Below are positions 40,267 to 49,200 of a DNA stretch of 64,000 bases, piece after piece. The DNA is from JAJYUU01 sp035631375 (GTDB lineage: Bacteria; Actinomycetota; Actinomycetes; Streptosporangiales; Streptosporangiaceae). The translations under genes were made by a program, and so were the position numbers. The notes beneath the pieces were generated by a model. It saw nothing but the letters and a program-made list of their open reading frames with translations, was not told where the DNA came from and made no database searches. How positions within the stretch are numbered: the stretch's first letter is position 1; the number at the start of each line of letters is the position of its first letter. The stretch lies in contig DASQIW010000195.1 of NCBI GenBank assembly GCA_035631375.1, forward strand, positions 19,688 through 83,687. The letters are read 5' to 3'.

Positions 40267-40542
40267 CTAGTTGGTCAGGCCGAAGTGGCCGACGGTGTCC
40301 TGGCCGTCCACGAACGCGCGCAGGTTGCCCGCGCCGATCGAGGTGTAGAGCGGGCCGGCCGGGTCGAGCATGATGGCCTGGCCCTTGCGCAGCAGGTTGG
40401 TCGGCCACAGCGGGCCCCCCGTGGTCGAGGAGTTGCCGAACCCGGCCGCACCGCCCGTGCCCGGCTCACCAGCCACGACGGTCGAGACCGTGCCGGCCGC
40501 GAGAGCTACGTCGGCGGTGAGCACATACCGGTTGACAGCCAT
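40267..40542 (-). CDS. Small capsid-region protein (91 aa)
   Basis: ATG 40542. Has LTADVALAAGTVSTVVAGEP and the shared IGAGNLRAFV patch that matches IGAGNMRATT of the 64-aa protein at 42853-43047. A Gly-rich insertion lies between. Probably a beta-rich minor head protein. The related copies suggest duplication on both sides of the capsid gene. Confidence 0.55.
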   Translation of the reverse strand: MAVNRYVLTADVALAAGTVSTVVAGEPGTGGAAGFGNSSTTGGPLWPTNLLRKGQAIMLDPAGPLYTSIGAGNLRAFVDGQDTVGHFGLTN

Positions 40543-40965
40543 TCAGAATCCATAGGGAGGGTTGGGGATGGTGACGCCGTCCACCCCAAATCCGGTGAAG
40601 GACTGGGAGACCAGCAGCTGGCCGAAGGTGACCGCCGACAGGTGCGAGCGGGACGCCGGCGTGACCGGGATGTTGGTGGCTGTCGCCGACCCGTTGACCG
40701 TGAGGATCTCCAACAGCTGCCCGGTGTCGTAGGCGAGCAGCATCCCGTTGGTGAAGCTCGCCCCGCCCGACGCCACCGTGATGGCCGTGCCGCCCGCGTT
40801 CAGGACCGCGGTCGCAGTGCCGGTCGGCGCCTGCGTGCCGAACGACCACTGCCACTCACAGCCCCCGCAGCGGTACAGCGCCCCGCCGTCGATGGCGACG
40901 AACTTGCGCAGGGCCCTGCACCGCGGGCAGGACATCTGGATGGCCTGGGGGATGGCGACAGCCAT
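40543..40965 (-). CDS. Zinc-ribbon plus beta-domain virion protein (140 aa)
   Basis: The N-terminal zinc ribbon, SCPRCRALRKFVAIDGGALY then CGGCEWQW, is followed by a beta domain (TATAVLNAGGTAITVASGGA). This combination is common in actinophage head regions. The Cys pairs are 18-20 residues apart. Role unknown; possibly a neck or head fibre component. Confidence 0.65.
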   Translation of the reverse strand: MAVAIPQAIQMSCPRCRALRKFVAIDGGALYRCGGCEWQWSFGTQAPTGTATAVLNAGGTAITVASGGASFTNGMLLAYDTGQLLEILTVNGSATATNIPVTPASRSHLSAVTFGQLLVSQSFTGFGVDGVTIPNPPYGF

Positions 40966-40968
40966 GGC

Positions 40969-41418
40969 TCACCCCGTCCTGGCGGTGCCCGGCACGATGT
41001 CGATCGCGTCGGCCGGCACCACGCGCTCATCGCCTGGCTGCGGCTCGTTGGCCTCCGGTGGCCCGGTCTCGATGATCCGGCTCGCACCGGGTGGGTCGGG
41101 ACGGGGCCCCTCGGCACCGGGAGCGGGCATCACGGGCTGGCGGATCGCGCCGGACAGCAGCCGCGGGTGCAGCCTGGGCAGCGGCTCCTCAGACTCGCTG
41201 GCCGGCCGGATCGCTGCGTGCTGGCGCCCGCTTGTGCCACCGGAGCGCATCAGCTGGGCGGCCTCGCGCTCAGTCAGTTCCACGAACTCGCCAGCGGGCA
41301 CCAGGTCGTTCTGGCCCGTGAGCACGCCGTCAAGCCGCTGCGGCACCGAGATGTTGGTCAGGGCCTGGTAGCGGGTCCGGCCCTCGCCCACCTTGGTGCG
41401 CGCTGCAGTTGCGACCAT
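40969..41418 (-). CDS. Hypothetical head-region protein (149 aa)
   Basis: The first 60 residues look folded (VPQRLDGVLTGQNDLVPAGE, VELTEREAAQLMRSGGTS); the rest is Pro/Glu/Arg-rich and probably disordered. The N-terminal part resembles the 'small capsid-region' proteins nearby in its V-P-A-G-E-x-V strand. Located directly downstream of the major capsid gene. Confidence 0.6.
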   Translation of the reverse strand: MVATAARTKVGEGRTRYQALTNISVPQRLDGVLTGQNDLVPAGEFVELTEREAAQLMRSGGTSGRQHAAIRPASESEEPLPRLHPRLLSGAIRQPVMPAPGAEGPRPDPPGASRIIETGPPEANEPQPGDERVVPADAIDIVPGTARTG

Positions 41419-41420
41419 GA

Positions 41421-42332
41421 TCAGACCCCCGACATGAGCACGATCGACAGCGGCTGGTCGAGGCCGATGGCCGAGGCCCGCTGGGTGTCGGACCGCCAGG
41501 TCTTGCGCGGCTCATCCCGGTACAAGGGACCGGCGACATACGGAAGCTCATCCGCGAAGAACCCGGCCCGCCGGCGCTGCATCACGATGGCGTTGCCCGC
41601 AGGCACCTGGCGGGAGACCATCACGTCGAGCGTGAGGATCTTCTGCGGCAGGGTGCCGGTGTAGAGCAGGTTCTCGGACGCGATGTCGCCGATGTAGGGC
41701 GCGGCGAACGTGTTGCTCTGCAGCAGGGTGTTCTTGCTGCCGTGGTTGATTATCAGCGTGTCCGCTTCAAATCCCAGCCACTGTGTCAGGCCCGACGGCG
41801 AAACGACATTGGCATTCTCGACCAGATAGCACGCCTGGGCGAGGTCGGCGCGAATTGTCGCACCCGCTGATGCCCAGGTGTTTGCGACGGCCAGTGTCTG
41901 GATATTGGCATTGGCCACCACGGCCGAATAAAAGGCCGTGTTCCAGCTAAAGACCATCGTGTTTTTGACCTGGGTCAGTTGCCTGGTGACCGGGTCCACG
42001 CTCTGGCGGCGGCGCATCTCGTCCGAGACCATGATCGCCATGGCGCGCTCGTGCGAGAAGACCACGCGCGGGATCCCGATGGAGGTCGGCACGATGGGCA
42101 CCTCGCCGAACTCGGCCCGGATCTCCGGGTTGTCGTCGGCGTACATCGGGGTGGACTCGGAGTAGCGGACCGCGCCCGAGGGGGCGGCGCCGCCGTCGCG
42201 CAGCACAGAGTCCATCACGAACTCGTTCTGCGTCATATCCAAGATCAACTGCGGGATCACCAGCGGATCCTTGAGCAGTTCGTTGACGGTAACTCGCGGG
42301 CCATCGGAGTACCCGCGTGCGGCGACTGGCAT
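41421..42332 (-). CDS. Major capsid protein (303 aa)
   Basis: HK97-like by layout: N-terminal arm (ARGYSDGPRVTVNELLKDPL), E-loop-like region (SESTPMYADDNPEIRAEFGE), spine helix (SHERAMAIMVSDEMRRRQSV), and a C-terminal P/A-domain with LPQKILTLDVMVSRQVPAG. It follows the protease-scaffold and decoration genes, as expected. Its middle (about 41740-41960) has clearly lower GC and rarer codons than neighbours, suggesting recombination. ATG 42332. Confidence 0.85.
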   Translation of the reverse strand: MPVAARGYSDGPRVTVNELLKDPLVIPQLILDMTQNEFVMDSVLRDGGAAPSGAVRYSESTPMYADDNPEIRAEFGEVPIVPTSIGIPRVVFSHERAMAIMVSDEMRRRQSVDPVTRQLTQVKNTMVFSWNTAFYSAVVANANIQTLAVANTWASAGATIRADLAQACYLVENANVVSPSGLTQWLGFEADTLIINHGSKNTLLQSNTFAAPYIGDIASENLLYTGTLPQKILTLDVMVSRQVPAGNAIVMQRRRAGFFADELPYVAGPLYRDEPRKTWRSDTQRASAIGLDQPLSIVLMSGV

Positions 42333-42345
42333 CGTTCAGCCCCTC

Positions 42346-42840
42346 TCAGATGACCCGGATCCGGCCCAGGAAGAACGACGTCGCGCCGAGACCGCCGATC
42401 TGCTGGGTGAGCATCCCGGCCGATACGCCACCGGGGTGAGTGCAGATGCCAACCACCTGGTCCGCGGCCGGGCCTGCGCCCGCAGGCCCGACGGTCCCGT
42501 TGGCGGTGGCGAGCAGCTTGATGCCGGGGGTGCAGGCTGCGGAGTACCAGGCCCAGATGTCCACCCCGCCGTAGTAGACGCTGGTGAAGTCATCGAGCAC
42601 GCTGATGTCGATCAGCGGCTGGCCGTAGGCGTTGGCCGCCCCGGTCTGCGCGGCAAGGACGTTGGCGTCCTTGGACGCCACCCCCAGGCAGTGGACCGAT
42701 GCGGCGGTGCAGGGCTTGACCGTCAGGTCGGTCGTGCCCGCGGTCTGGGTCGTGTGCTCGACCAGCTGGCCACCGAAGATCAACGCTGAGACCTGGTAGT
42801 TCGCCGGTCCTGCCTTGTAATGCGGCTCCACCGCAGTCAT
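42346..42840 (-). CDS. Head decoration protein, DUF2190-like (164 aa)
   Basis: Beta-rich with LIFGGQLVEHTTQTAGTTDL, CLGVASKDANV, YYGGVDIWAWYSAACTPGIK and a Gly-rich end. This is the pattern of DUF2190-type capsid decoration proteins, which sit between protease and capsid genes. It would bind the mature shell and stabilise it. Confidence 0.7.
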   Translation of the reverse strand: MTAVEPHYKAGPANYQVSALIFGGQLVEHTTQTAGTTDLTVKPCTAASVHCLGVASKDANVLAAQTGAANAYGQPLIDISVLDDFTSVYYGGVDIWAWYSAACTPGIKLLATANGTVGPAGAGPAADQVVGICTHPGGVSAGMLTQQIGGLGATSFFLGRIRVI

Positions 42841-42852
42841 CGGCTGGCCCTC

Positions 42853-43047
42853 CTAGTTGGAATTGGTCACGCCGACGGCGAGACCTAGCTGGTCGCGGTA
42901 CGTGGTGGCGCGCATGTTCCCGGCGCCGATGGCAGTGACCTCGGCGGCGGATAGCTCGACCGTGTGGCCGGGCAGCAGGACGCGGGCGGGGTGCGCGTAG
43001 TCGGTGGCGGCGATCGTGACCGCCTTGGTGATCAGGTAGCGCGCCAT
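42853..43047 (-). CDS. Small capsid-region protein (64 aa)
   Basis: ATG 43047. YLITKAVTIAATDYAHPARV, a VELSAAEVTAIGAGNMRATT patch and a short tail. Related to the 91-aa protein at 40267-40542. Probably beta-rich. Role unknown. Confidence 0.6.
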   Translation of the reverse strand: MARYLITKAVTIAATDYAHPARVLLPGHTVELSAAEVTAIGAGNMRATTYRDQLGLAVGVTNSN

Positions 43048-43050
43048 GGC

Positions 43051-44274
43051 TCAGATCCCCATCTGCTGCTTGGCGCGCTTGAGGATGTCGTCGCGCTCGG
43101 CGTCGGCCGCCTCGGTGGGCTCATCGGCCGGCGAGCCAAGCTCGACGTCGGTCTGCAGGCCCATCTGGGTGAGCAGCTTGCCGGTCTCGGTGAGGATCTT
43201 GCGGACTACCTGGCCGGCGTCCACCGTGCCACCGCCCGCGAGGTCCACCACGTGCCCGGTGCCTTCGAGCAGCGGCTGCGCGAGGTCGGCGATGAAGGGC
43301 GGGACACCGCCCTTGCTGGTCAGTGTGCGGCGCTCGTTCAGCCAGCGCTCGTGGTCCAGCTGGGCGCTGATGATGCCAAGCTGCCGGGCGTTCTCCTCGC
43401 CCGTGGACTGGGCAAGCTCGACCGCCATGGCCTCCTCGGTGGACAGCCCGGCGCCGGCGGGAACGGCCTCGGGTGCCGCCCCGGCCGCTGCCGCCTCCTC
43501 GGCCTCTAGCTCGCGCTCCCACTCGGCCAGTTCCTCGTCGGTCATGGCGTCGATGCGGTCGGCGATGGCCTGGATCTCGGCCTCGTCCGGGTCGGCGCTG
43601 CCGTTGCCGTCACCGCCGCCATTCAGGGCCTCGGGGTCAGGTGCGGCGCTGCCCATGCTGGCCACCAGTTCCGCCAGCTTGCCCGCGTCGAGTTGCAGCA
43701 ACTCGGCCAGCTTGGCCTGCTGGTCGTCTGTCATTTCGGGCATGCCGCCCTCCTCGTTCGTGAATGCTTCGCCGGACAGGTCGTAGGTGACCTGGGCGTC
43801 GTTCGCGGCCTCGACGGCCGACCAGCCGCCCATGCCAGGGATGCGGGGGTCCAGCGTGCCGAGCACGTGCTGGATCGCGCGGGGGAAGAACTTGCCGTCG
43901 GAGCGGTCGTAGCCCTCGACAATGCGCGCCGACACGCCGAGGCCGGGATTGGTGGTCAGCACCTCCTGGCCGCGGGCCGAGGGCTGCACCTCGATGTAGA
44001 GCCCGTCGGTGTCGAGGGTCATGCCGGTGATCTGGCCGGCCGTGCGCTCAGGGTCGTTGGTGTGGGTGTTGGCCGCGTCGGCTAGCTGGAACGGCACCTG
44101 GTCATAGGCCCGGCTGCGGAAGGCGTCCACCAGGCCGGTCAGGTAGGGGCGGTCGAACTTGAGCGTGCGCCCCTTGTAGCTGATCTCCCCGATGGGCAGC
44201 AGCTTCTTGCGCCACCGGGTGCCCGACGGCCTGGCGTCTGCCCCTGTGAACGGGGTGAGGATCGCTGCGGTCAC
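43051..44274 (-). CDS. Capsid maturation protease fused to scaffold (407 aa)
   Basis: GTG 44274 overlaps the upstream stop (GTGA). Residues ~15-175 look like a prohead serine protease: a His in NTHTNDPERTAGQI and a Ser in GLGVSARIVEGY, spaced as in S78/U35-type enzymes. From ~180 on the protein is acidic and helical (DDQQAKLAELLQLDAGKLAE, MTDEELAEWERELEAEEAAA), as expected for an internal scaffold. It would shape the prohead, then cleave itself and the capsid arm. Catalytic residue picks are by pattern only. Confidence 0.7.
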   Translation of the reverse strand: MTAAILTPFTGADARPSGTRWRKKLLPIGEISYKGRTLKFDRPYLTGLVDAFRSRAYDQVPFQLADAANTHTNDPERTAGQITGMTLDTDGLYIEVQPSARGQEVLTTNPGLGVSARIVEGYDRSDGKFFPRAIQHVLGTLDPRIPGMGGWSAVEAANDAQVTYDLSGEAFTNEEGGMPEMTDDQQAKLAELLQLDAGKLAELVASMGSAAPDPEALNGGGDGNGSADPDEAEIQAIADRIDAMTDEELAEWERELEAEEAAAAGAAPEAVPAGAGLSTEEAMAVELAQSTGEENARQLGIISAQLDHERWLNERRTLTSKGGVPPFIADLAQPLLEGTGHVVDLAGGGTVDAGQVVRKILTETGKLLTQMGLQTDVELGSPADEPTEAADAERDDILKRAKQQMGI

Positions 44275-45248
44275 TTGCCGCCCCTGCGGGCTGCGAAGCG
44301 CTCAGCGCGCCCGGCGAAGGCGTGGGCCCGCGCGTGCGGGAACCCGCGGCCCCGGAGCTTCTTGTAGATCGTCTGGCCCCTGGCACCCAGGCCCGGTGGC
44401 TTGCTCGACGCCCTGGGCCCGTCGCTGGCGCCGACCACCGGAGCGGAGTTGGCCAGCGACATCCGCACGGCGGGGATACCGAGGGACTCCATCAGCTGGG
44501 TCTGCACGGGCGGGGGCTGCAGTTCCTCCCCGCGGACCACTGTGGTCTCAGCCCGGCGCTGCAGGGTGGTCGAGCCCTTGTTGTGGACCCCGATCGCTTC
44601 GAGCAGCGCGGCCCGCTGCCGCACGTGCGGCTGCAGATCCCGGCCGTCGATCGACGACACCCACGCGCCGTCGGGGTCGCGCCGGATCCGGGCGATCTCG
44701 TACCCGCCGCGGCGGTGCCGCAGGACCGCGGACCCGTCGTCGGCCCGGCTGATGATGACGTCGTAGGGGCTGGCGACAGCGAGCCGGGGACCGGGCACGG
44801 TGAACTCCAACGCGAGGGGATGGTTGGCTGCGGCCACGGCCGCCTTCTGGGGAGCCGCCCAGGACTCCCTGAGTTGCTGCGTCCGGCCGTAGCGGGCAGC
44901 GGTCCTGCGCAGTAGCTGCGCTACCTGCTGCCGCTTGGCGGGGTTCTTGACCCGGCCGATGGCCTTGCGGGCCTTGTCCCAGTGGTCGGCGTCCCCTACG
45001 GGGAAGCTGCCGTCGGGCAGCGCGAGCCCAAGCTTGGAGAGGGCCCGGCGCCCGGCCGTGCTCTCGGACTTCTGGCCGGTCGGGTGACGGCCGACGCTGG
45101 CCATCGTCTGCACCCGGTGGCGTGGCTTCCTGCCGCCTCGGGTGTGGTAGCGGCGACCTGGAACTTTGGGCAGGCCGGGACCGCCGACGTAGCGCCAGTC
45201 ATGGACGTAGCCATGAGGGCCAACGAGATCAACGGCGGGAGCGCTCAC
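44271..45248 (-). CDS. Head-region protein with GxVH(D/G)W motif (325 aa)
   Basis: GTG 45248 follows GGAAGG. It begins VDLVGPHGYVHDWRYVG, the same motif that occurs three times in the 826-aa protein at 50584. A helical part (KARKAIGRVKNPAKRQQVAQ) follows, then a beta part (YEIARIRRDPDGAWVSSIDG) and a basic C-terminus with IYKKLRGRGFPHARAHAFAG, another motif shared with that protein. Probably a virion or capsid-interior protein. No enzyme motif visible. Confidence 0.55.
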   Translation of the reverse strand: MSAPAVDLVGPHGYVHDWRYVGGPGLPKVPGRRYHTRGGRKPRHRVQTMASVGRHPTGQKSESTAGRRALSKLGLALPDGSFPVGDADHWDKARKAIGRVKNPAKRQQVAQLLRRTAARYGRTQQLRESWAAPQKAAVAAANHPLALEFTVPGPRLAVASPYDVIISRADDGSAVLRHRRGGYEIARIRRDPDGAWVSSIDGRDLQPHVRQRAALLEAIGVHNKGSTTLQRRAETTVVRGEELQPPPVQTQLMESLGIPAVRMSLANSAPVVGASDGPRASSKPPGLGARGQTIYKKLRGRGFPHARAHAFAGRAERFAARRGGK

Positions 45249-45381
45249 CCGCTTGCACCTTCCGGTCGGTTCGACCGGCGTTCAAAGCGGGGGTTGACAC
45301 ACCGTCTGGAACGTGATGGTAGCCCCTATGCGGGCGGTGCGGGAGAGCCAGGGCGGAATCTTGGGGTGTAAGTACATAGAA

Positions 45382-45421
45382 CAGGGCCCGGTCGCCTCCC
45401 CAAGTAGACGGCCGGGCCCTG
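45382..45421 (-). terminator. Hairpin terminator after the moron
   Basis: CAGGGCCCGG (45382-45391) pairs perfectly with CCGGGCCCTG (45412-45421). It lies 17 nt past the stop of the secreted-protein gene, giving that gene its own transcription end. Confidence 0.75.
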
Positions 45422-45438
45422 GTCTGGTGCTGGCCCCC

Positions 45439-46116
45439 TTATGGCAGAGCGGCCCACATCTGGCCGGTCGCCACGGTGGGCGAGTGCCGGATGCACCGGG
45501 TCGTGGTGATCGGGCCCACCAGGGAGGCCGGGCCGGTCAGGCACAGGTGGTGCTGGGCGTTGATGGCCGGCAGCACCGACAGCGCGTAGCTGTAGAGCGG
45601 GCTGGCCGGCGGGGTCAGGAACGGCACGTTGCGGGTGACGATGAAGGCCTGGTCGGCACCGCCGTCACAGACCCGCAGCACGATCCGGTTCAGCGAGGTC
45701 TTCTGCAGGCAGAGCCCAGTGTCCTGGCCGAACGGGGTCCACTCCTCGAACCACACGCCGTCACCGTGGTAGTGGACCTTGGTGTAGTTGTCGTAGTTGA
45801 ACGCCCCGACGTTGCCGGGCGTGGGCACCACATCGGCCTGGTTGAAGGAGAAGTCCTGGCTGCCGTCGTCGGCCGCCGCGTTGGGGCTGGCTACCACGTT
45901 CAGCCCGGCGATCGTCATCGCTGCGTCATCGGTGGGAGTGAAGTCGTGGCTGCTGAGCGCCGACTGCGCGAACACGGGCTCGTTGCAGAACGGGTCGGTC
46001 AGCGCACAGGCCAGCGTCGGGGCGTTGGGCATCGGCTTGGCGCTCGCCGCGGTGAACCCGAGCAGCGGAAACGCCAGGGCACAGATGATGGCAGCGATGA
46101 GTCTGATACGGGTCAT
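45439..46116 (-). CDS. Secreted protein, probable lysogeny-expressed moron (225 aa)
   Basis: ATG 46116 is chosen because it opens a classic signal peptide (TRIRLIAAIICALAFPLLGF, cleaved after TAASA). The mature part has paired Cys (CALTDPFC, CLQK...RVCDGG, HLCLTG...TTRCIR). Its C-terminal half looks like a ricin-B/beta-trefoil-type carbohydrate module (GLCLQKTSLNRIVLRVC). It sits alone between capsid genes, with a strong terminator behind and direct repeats GGTTGACAC on both flanks (45292, 46207). An exported, possibly host-modifying protein is the natural reading. No catalytic site visible. Confidence 0.65.
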   Translation of the reverse strand: MTRIRLIAAIICALAFPLLGFTAASAKPMPNAPTLACALTDPFCNEPVFAQSALSSHDFTPTDDAAMTIAGLNVVASPNAAADDGSQDFSFNQADVVPTPGNVGAFNYDNYTKVHYHGDGVWFEEWTPFGQDTGLCLQKTSLNRIVLRVCDGGADQAFIVTRNVPFLTPPASPLYSYALSVLPAINAQHHLCLTGPASLVGPITTTRCIRHSPTVATGQMWAALP

Positions 46117-46224
46117 GAGGACGGTCCCCTCCTGGTACGGATGCGGAGCGCGGGGATGCCGGAACAGCATGGCAGAACATCTGAACGACGCGCGAGTGTA
46201 GGCACCGGTTGACACCAGGGAAGG

Positions 46225-49200
46225 TCAAGACAACCGGGAAGCCAGCCCGTCGGCGAGCGCGATGGTCCCGCTGATGCTCTCACCGTCCACCGCGCCGGCC
46301 GCTACCTCGGCCAGCCTGGTGGCCATCGCCACGGCGCCGTCGTAGGTGGGCTCAGACATCTCGGCCTGGGCTCGCTGCAGTACCGTGCCCTGCTGCTCTG
46401 CGTGGCCGAAGTAGCGGATCTGCACCGGCACGTGGGTCTGGCCGACCTCGGCAGCGGCGTCCCTCCGGTGGTTGCCCTCGCTGATCACCGGCTGCCCGTT
46501 GTAGTCCACGGTGATGAAAATCGGGTTGCGGATCCCGTTGCGGCCGATGTCGTCCTTGAACGACTGCCACTTGTCGCCCTGCCGGTTGCGGTGCTCACTG
46601 GGGCGCTCGCCTCGGGCACCGGGCAGGTGGGCGATGGCCGACAGCGGGATCAGGCCCTCCTCGCTGCGGGTGATGTGGGTCTCGTTGCCCACCTCGCCCT
46701 CGTAGTCGCGGGCCTGCAGCACTGGGCTCTGCTGCACCTGCAGTTCGTCGTACTTGCCCTCCTTGCGCATAGGCGGGGAGACGCCCTCGACCCGGTCCAG
46801 CGGGATGGGCTGGCGGGTGCGCAGGTAGTTGTCGGACCGGATGGTGAACCACTTGTCCTCGGGCCGGACCTTGATCTTGACGATCCGGCTGTGTCCCTCG
46901 GACGGCAGGTAGCTCACCGCGCTGGCCGGGTCCACGGCTGCGTTGGTGCCTTCGAGCGGGCTGATCACGCCACGGGTGTCGGACTGCAGGTAGCCGCGCT
47001 CCTGGGCCTGGCGCCACTCGTCCTCGGAGATCCCGCGGTAGACGTGCTGGATCGGCTCAGTGCGGAGCACGGGCGGGAGCATGTACCGGAGCGAGTTGTA
47101 GTCCGGGCTGGCCGGGTCGCCGTGGTCCTTGACGTCGAACGTGGGCGGGCCCTCGATGCCGAGGGACTCGTTGCCGTGCTGGCTCTCCGGTGGCCGGGTG
47201 ACCGTGCGTTCGAGCCCGGCCTTGACCATGTAGCCGGACTTGGGGTGACGCACCTCGTCGGCCTCTAGCTGCTGCGGGTGGAACCACTCGGCCAGCGCGC
47301 GGTCGCGCCCTTCCCAGCCGCCCCCGCCCATCTTGATCCACTCGCCACCATGACCGCGCGGCTGCAGCGGGTTGAAGTGGGCTAGCTCAGCCGGCTCGTC
47401 ATCGTCATCGCCACCAGGCTCCTCGGGCTCAGTGCCCTCCTCGCCCTGGACCTGGACAGCCTGAGAGTGCCACTGCGCGAGCCCGTGCTCAAAGTGAACG
47501 TCCCCTGCTGCCATGTCTGCGCCTTCTGCCACGTGAGGCGGCCAGTACCCGTTGCCGGTGGCGAAGTGGTAAGCGCCGCCTATGGCATGAGTGTATGCGC
47601 CCACCTGCTCGACCAGGTCCGGGCTGTCCACCACCGCCACCGGGTCGATGTCTATCTGGTGCAGGTCGTCGTCGTGGAACAGGCCGAGGTAGAAGCTCTG
47701 ACGCTCAAGTACCGGCCGGAACATCTCCTTGGCCTGGTCCATGGCGCGCTCGAAGTCGGCCCGGCTGATCGTCTCGGGCAGGTGGACCGGCACCATGTGG
47801 CGCGGCCGGACCGTCAGCGCGTACTTGTCGGCGCCGTCGGGCAGGAACTCCGCGGTGTGGCTGTCGATCGTGGCGCCGCCCCAGGACTTGCTGACCTCGG
47901 CCCAGCCCCGGCTCTTGATCTCGTCCCAGTGCTGGTCGAGCGCGTTGATCGGCGTGGCGTCCCGCTTGGCCTTGTCGATCCACTGGTTGCCCTTGCGGGC
48001 AAGCTCCTGAAACTCGGCCCGGCTCACCGGCCGGGAGTTGCCCCGCGCGTGCTCAGGCCCGATCATCGGGTACTCGTGCCGGCCGTGGGTGCGCCGGTCC
48101 TCGCGCGCCGCCCTGGTGCGCTGGTACTCGGCCTCGCGGCCCACTAGCTGCTCAGCCAGCCCGCCGATGCGGGTCCACCGGCCCTCGCGGTCGCGGGGCT
48201 GCTGCTCCCAGTCAAGCTCGATCAGCTGGGCGAACAGCGAGCCCGCGCCGGCCATCTCGATGATCTGGGCCAGCGCCATCTCGTTGGCCAGCGCAGAGAC
48301 ACCGGGGATCATCGGCAGATGCTGCGCCCTGGCATAGGAAAGCCAGGTGCGCCAGTCCTTGGCCCGGTTGGCCAGCCGCCCCTTGGCCCCACCGACCTGC
48401 TCCATCGCAGCCCGGTCCTCGGCCTGGTTGGCCAGCACCTGCCCCACCCAGGTGATCGCCTGCATCTGGTACGGGGTGATCAGCCTGCCCTCGCGCTCGC
48501 TGACGATCTTGGCTGCCTGCCGGTACATGTCGCCGACGTACTCGTGGGCCCGCACGTCGCTGCCGACCGGGGGGACGTCCTCCGGTGGCAGTTTCACGCC
48601 CCGCTTCTTGCCCCGCGCGTAGGTCGCGCCGCGGAGGGCGCCACCAGCCGCGATGTTCAGCGCGTGCGCGTCGATCACCACATGCCCGTAGGGGTCGTCG
48701 TCGGCGTCCTTACCACGGGCGATCAGGTGGGCGAAGCTGCGGGTCTTGGGACTGACCAGCACCTCGTCAATGTGCTTGCCGTTCAGGGCCAGCTGGGCCT
48801 TCTTGACCTGGTCGCCGCTGATGTAGCCCTGGCCCTTGGGGATCGGCTTGCGATCGTGCCCCACACGGGCGGCCCGGAACATGTTGACCGGCCAGTTGGC
48901 CGAGGGGCTGTAGTTGGCCAGCAGGATCGCGCCCTCCTCGGCGTTCCCGCCCGACATCGCCGCAGCCAGCAGGTGGGCGTCGTGATACCAGTGCATGCCC
49001 GCATCACGCAGGTCGGAGTCGGTGGCGTCATAGGCGTCGAGCACGTTCTGCACGCTCACCGGGTGCTTCTTGAAGAACGGCATGTCGGCCGGGTCGGGGT
49101 AGTCAGCGCGCGGGTTGATCAGCCGCTCGTGGGCGGGCACCTTGTAGCGGTCGAGGCCCTTGCCCGGTGCGTCGGGCGGGGTGTGGACCCACTCCCCCGC

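Noticed and set aside
45294..45316. TTGACA with TGGTAG 17 nt later as a + strand promoter
   Set aside because: No supported + strand gene follows. The box is better explained as one of the two GGTTGACAC repeats flanking the moron.
45313..46212. + strand frame of 299 codons opposite the secreted moron
   Set aside because: The - strand product has a clear signal peptide and terminator; the + frame has Arg/Gly-rich composition typical of reverse readings in GC-rich DNA.
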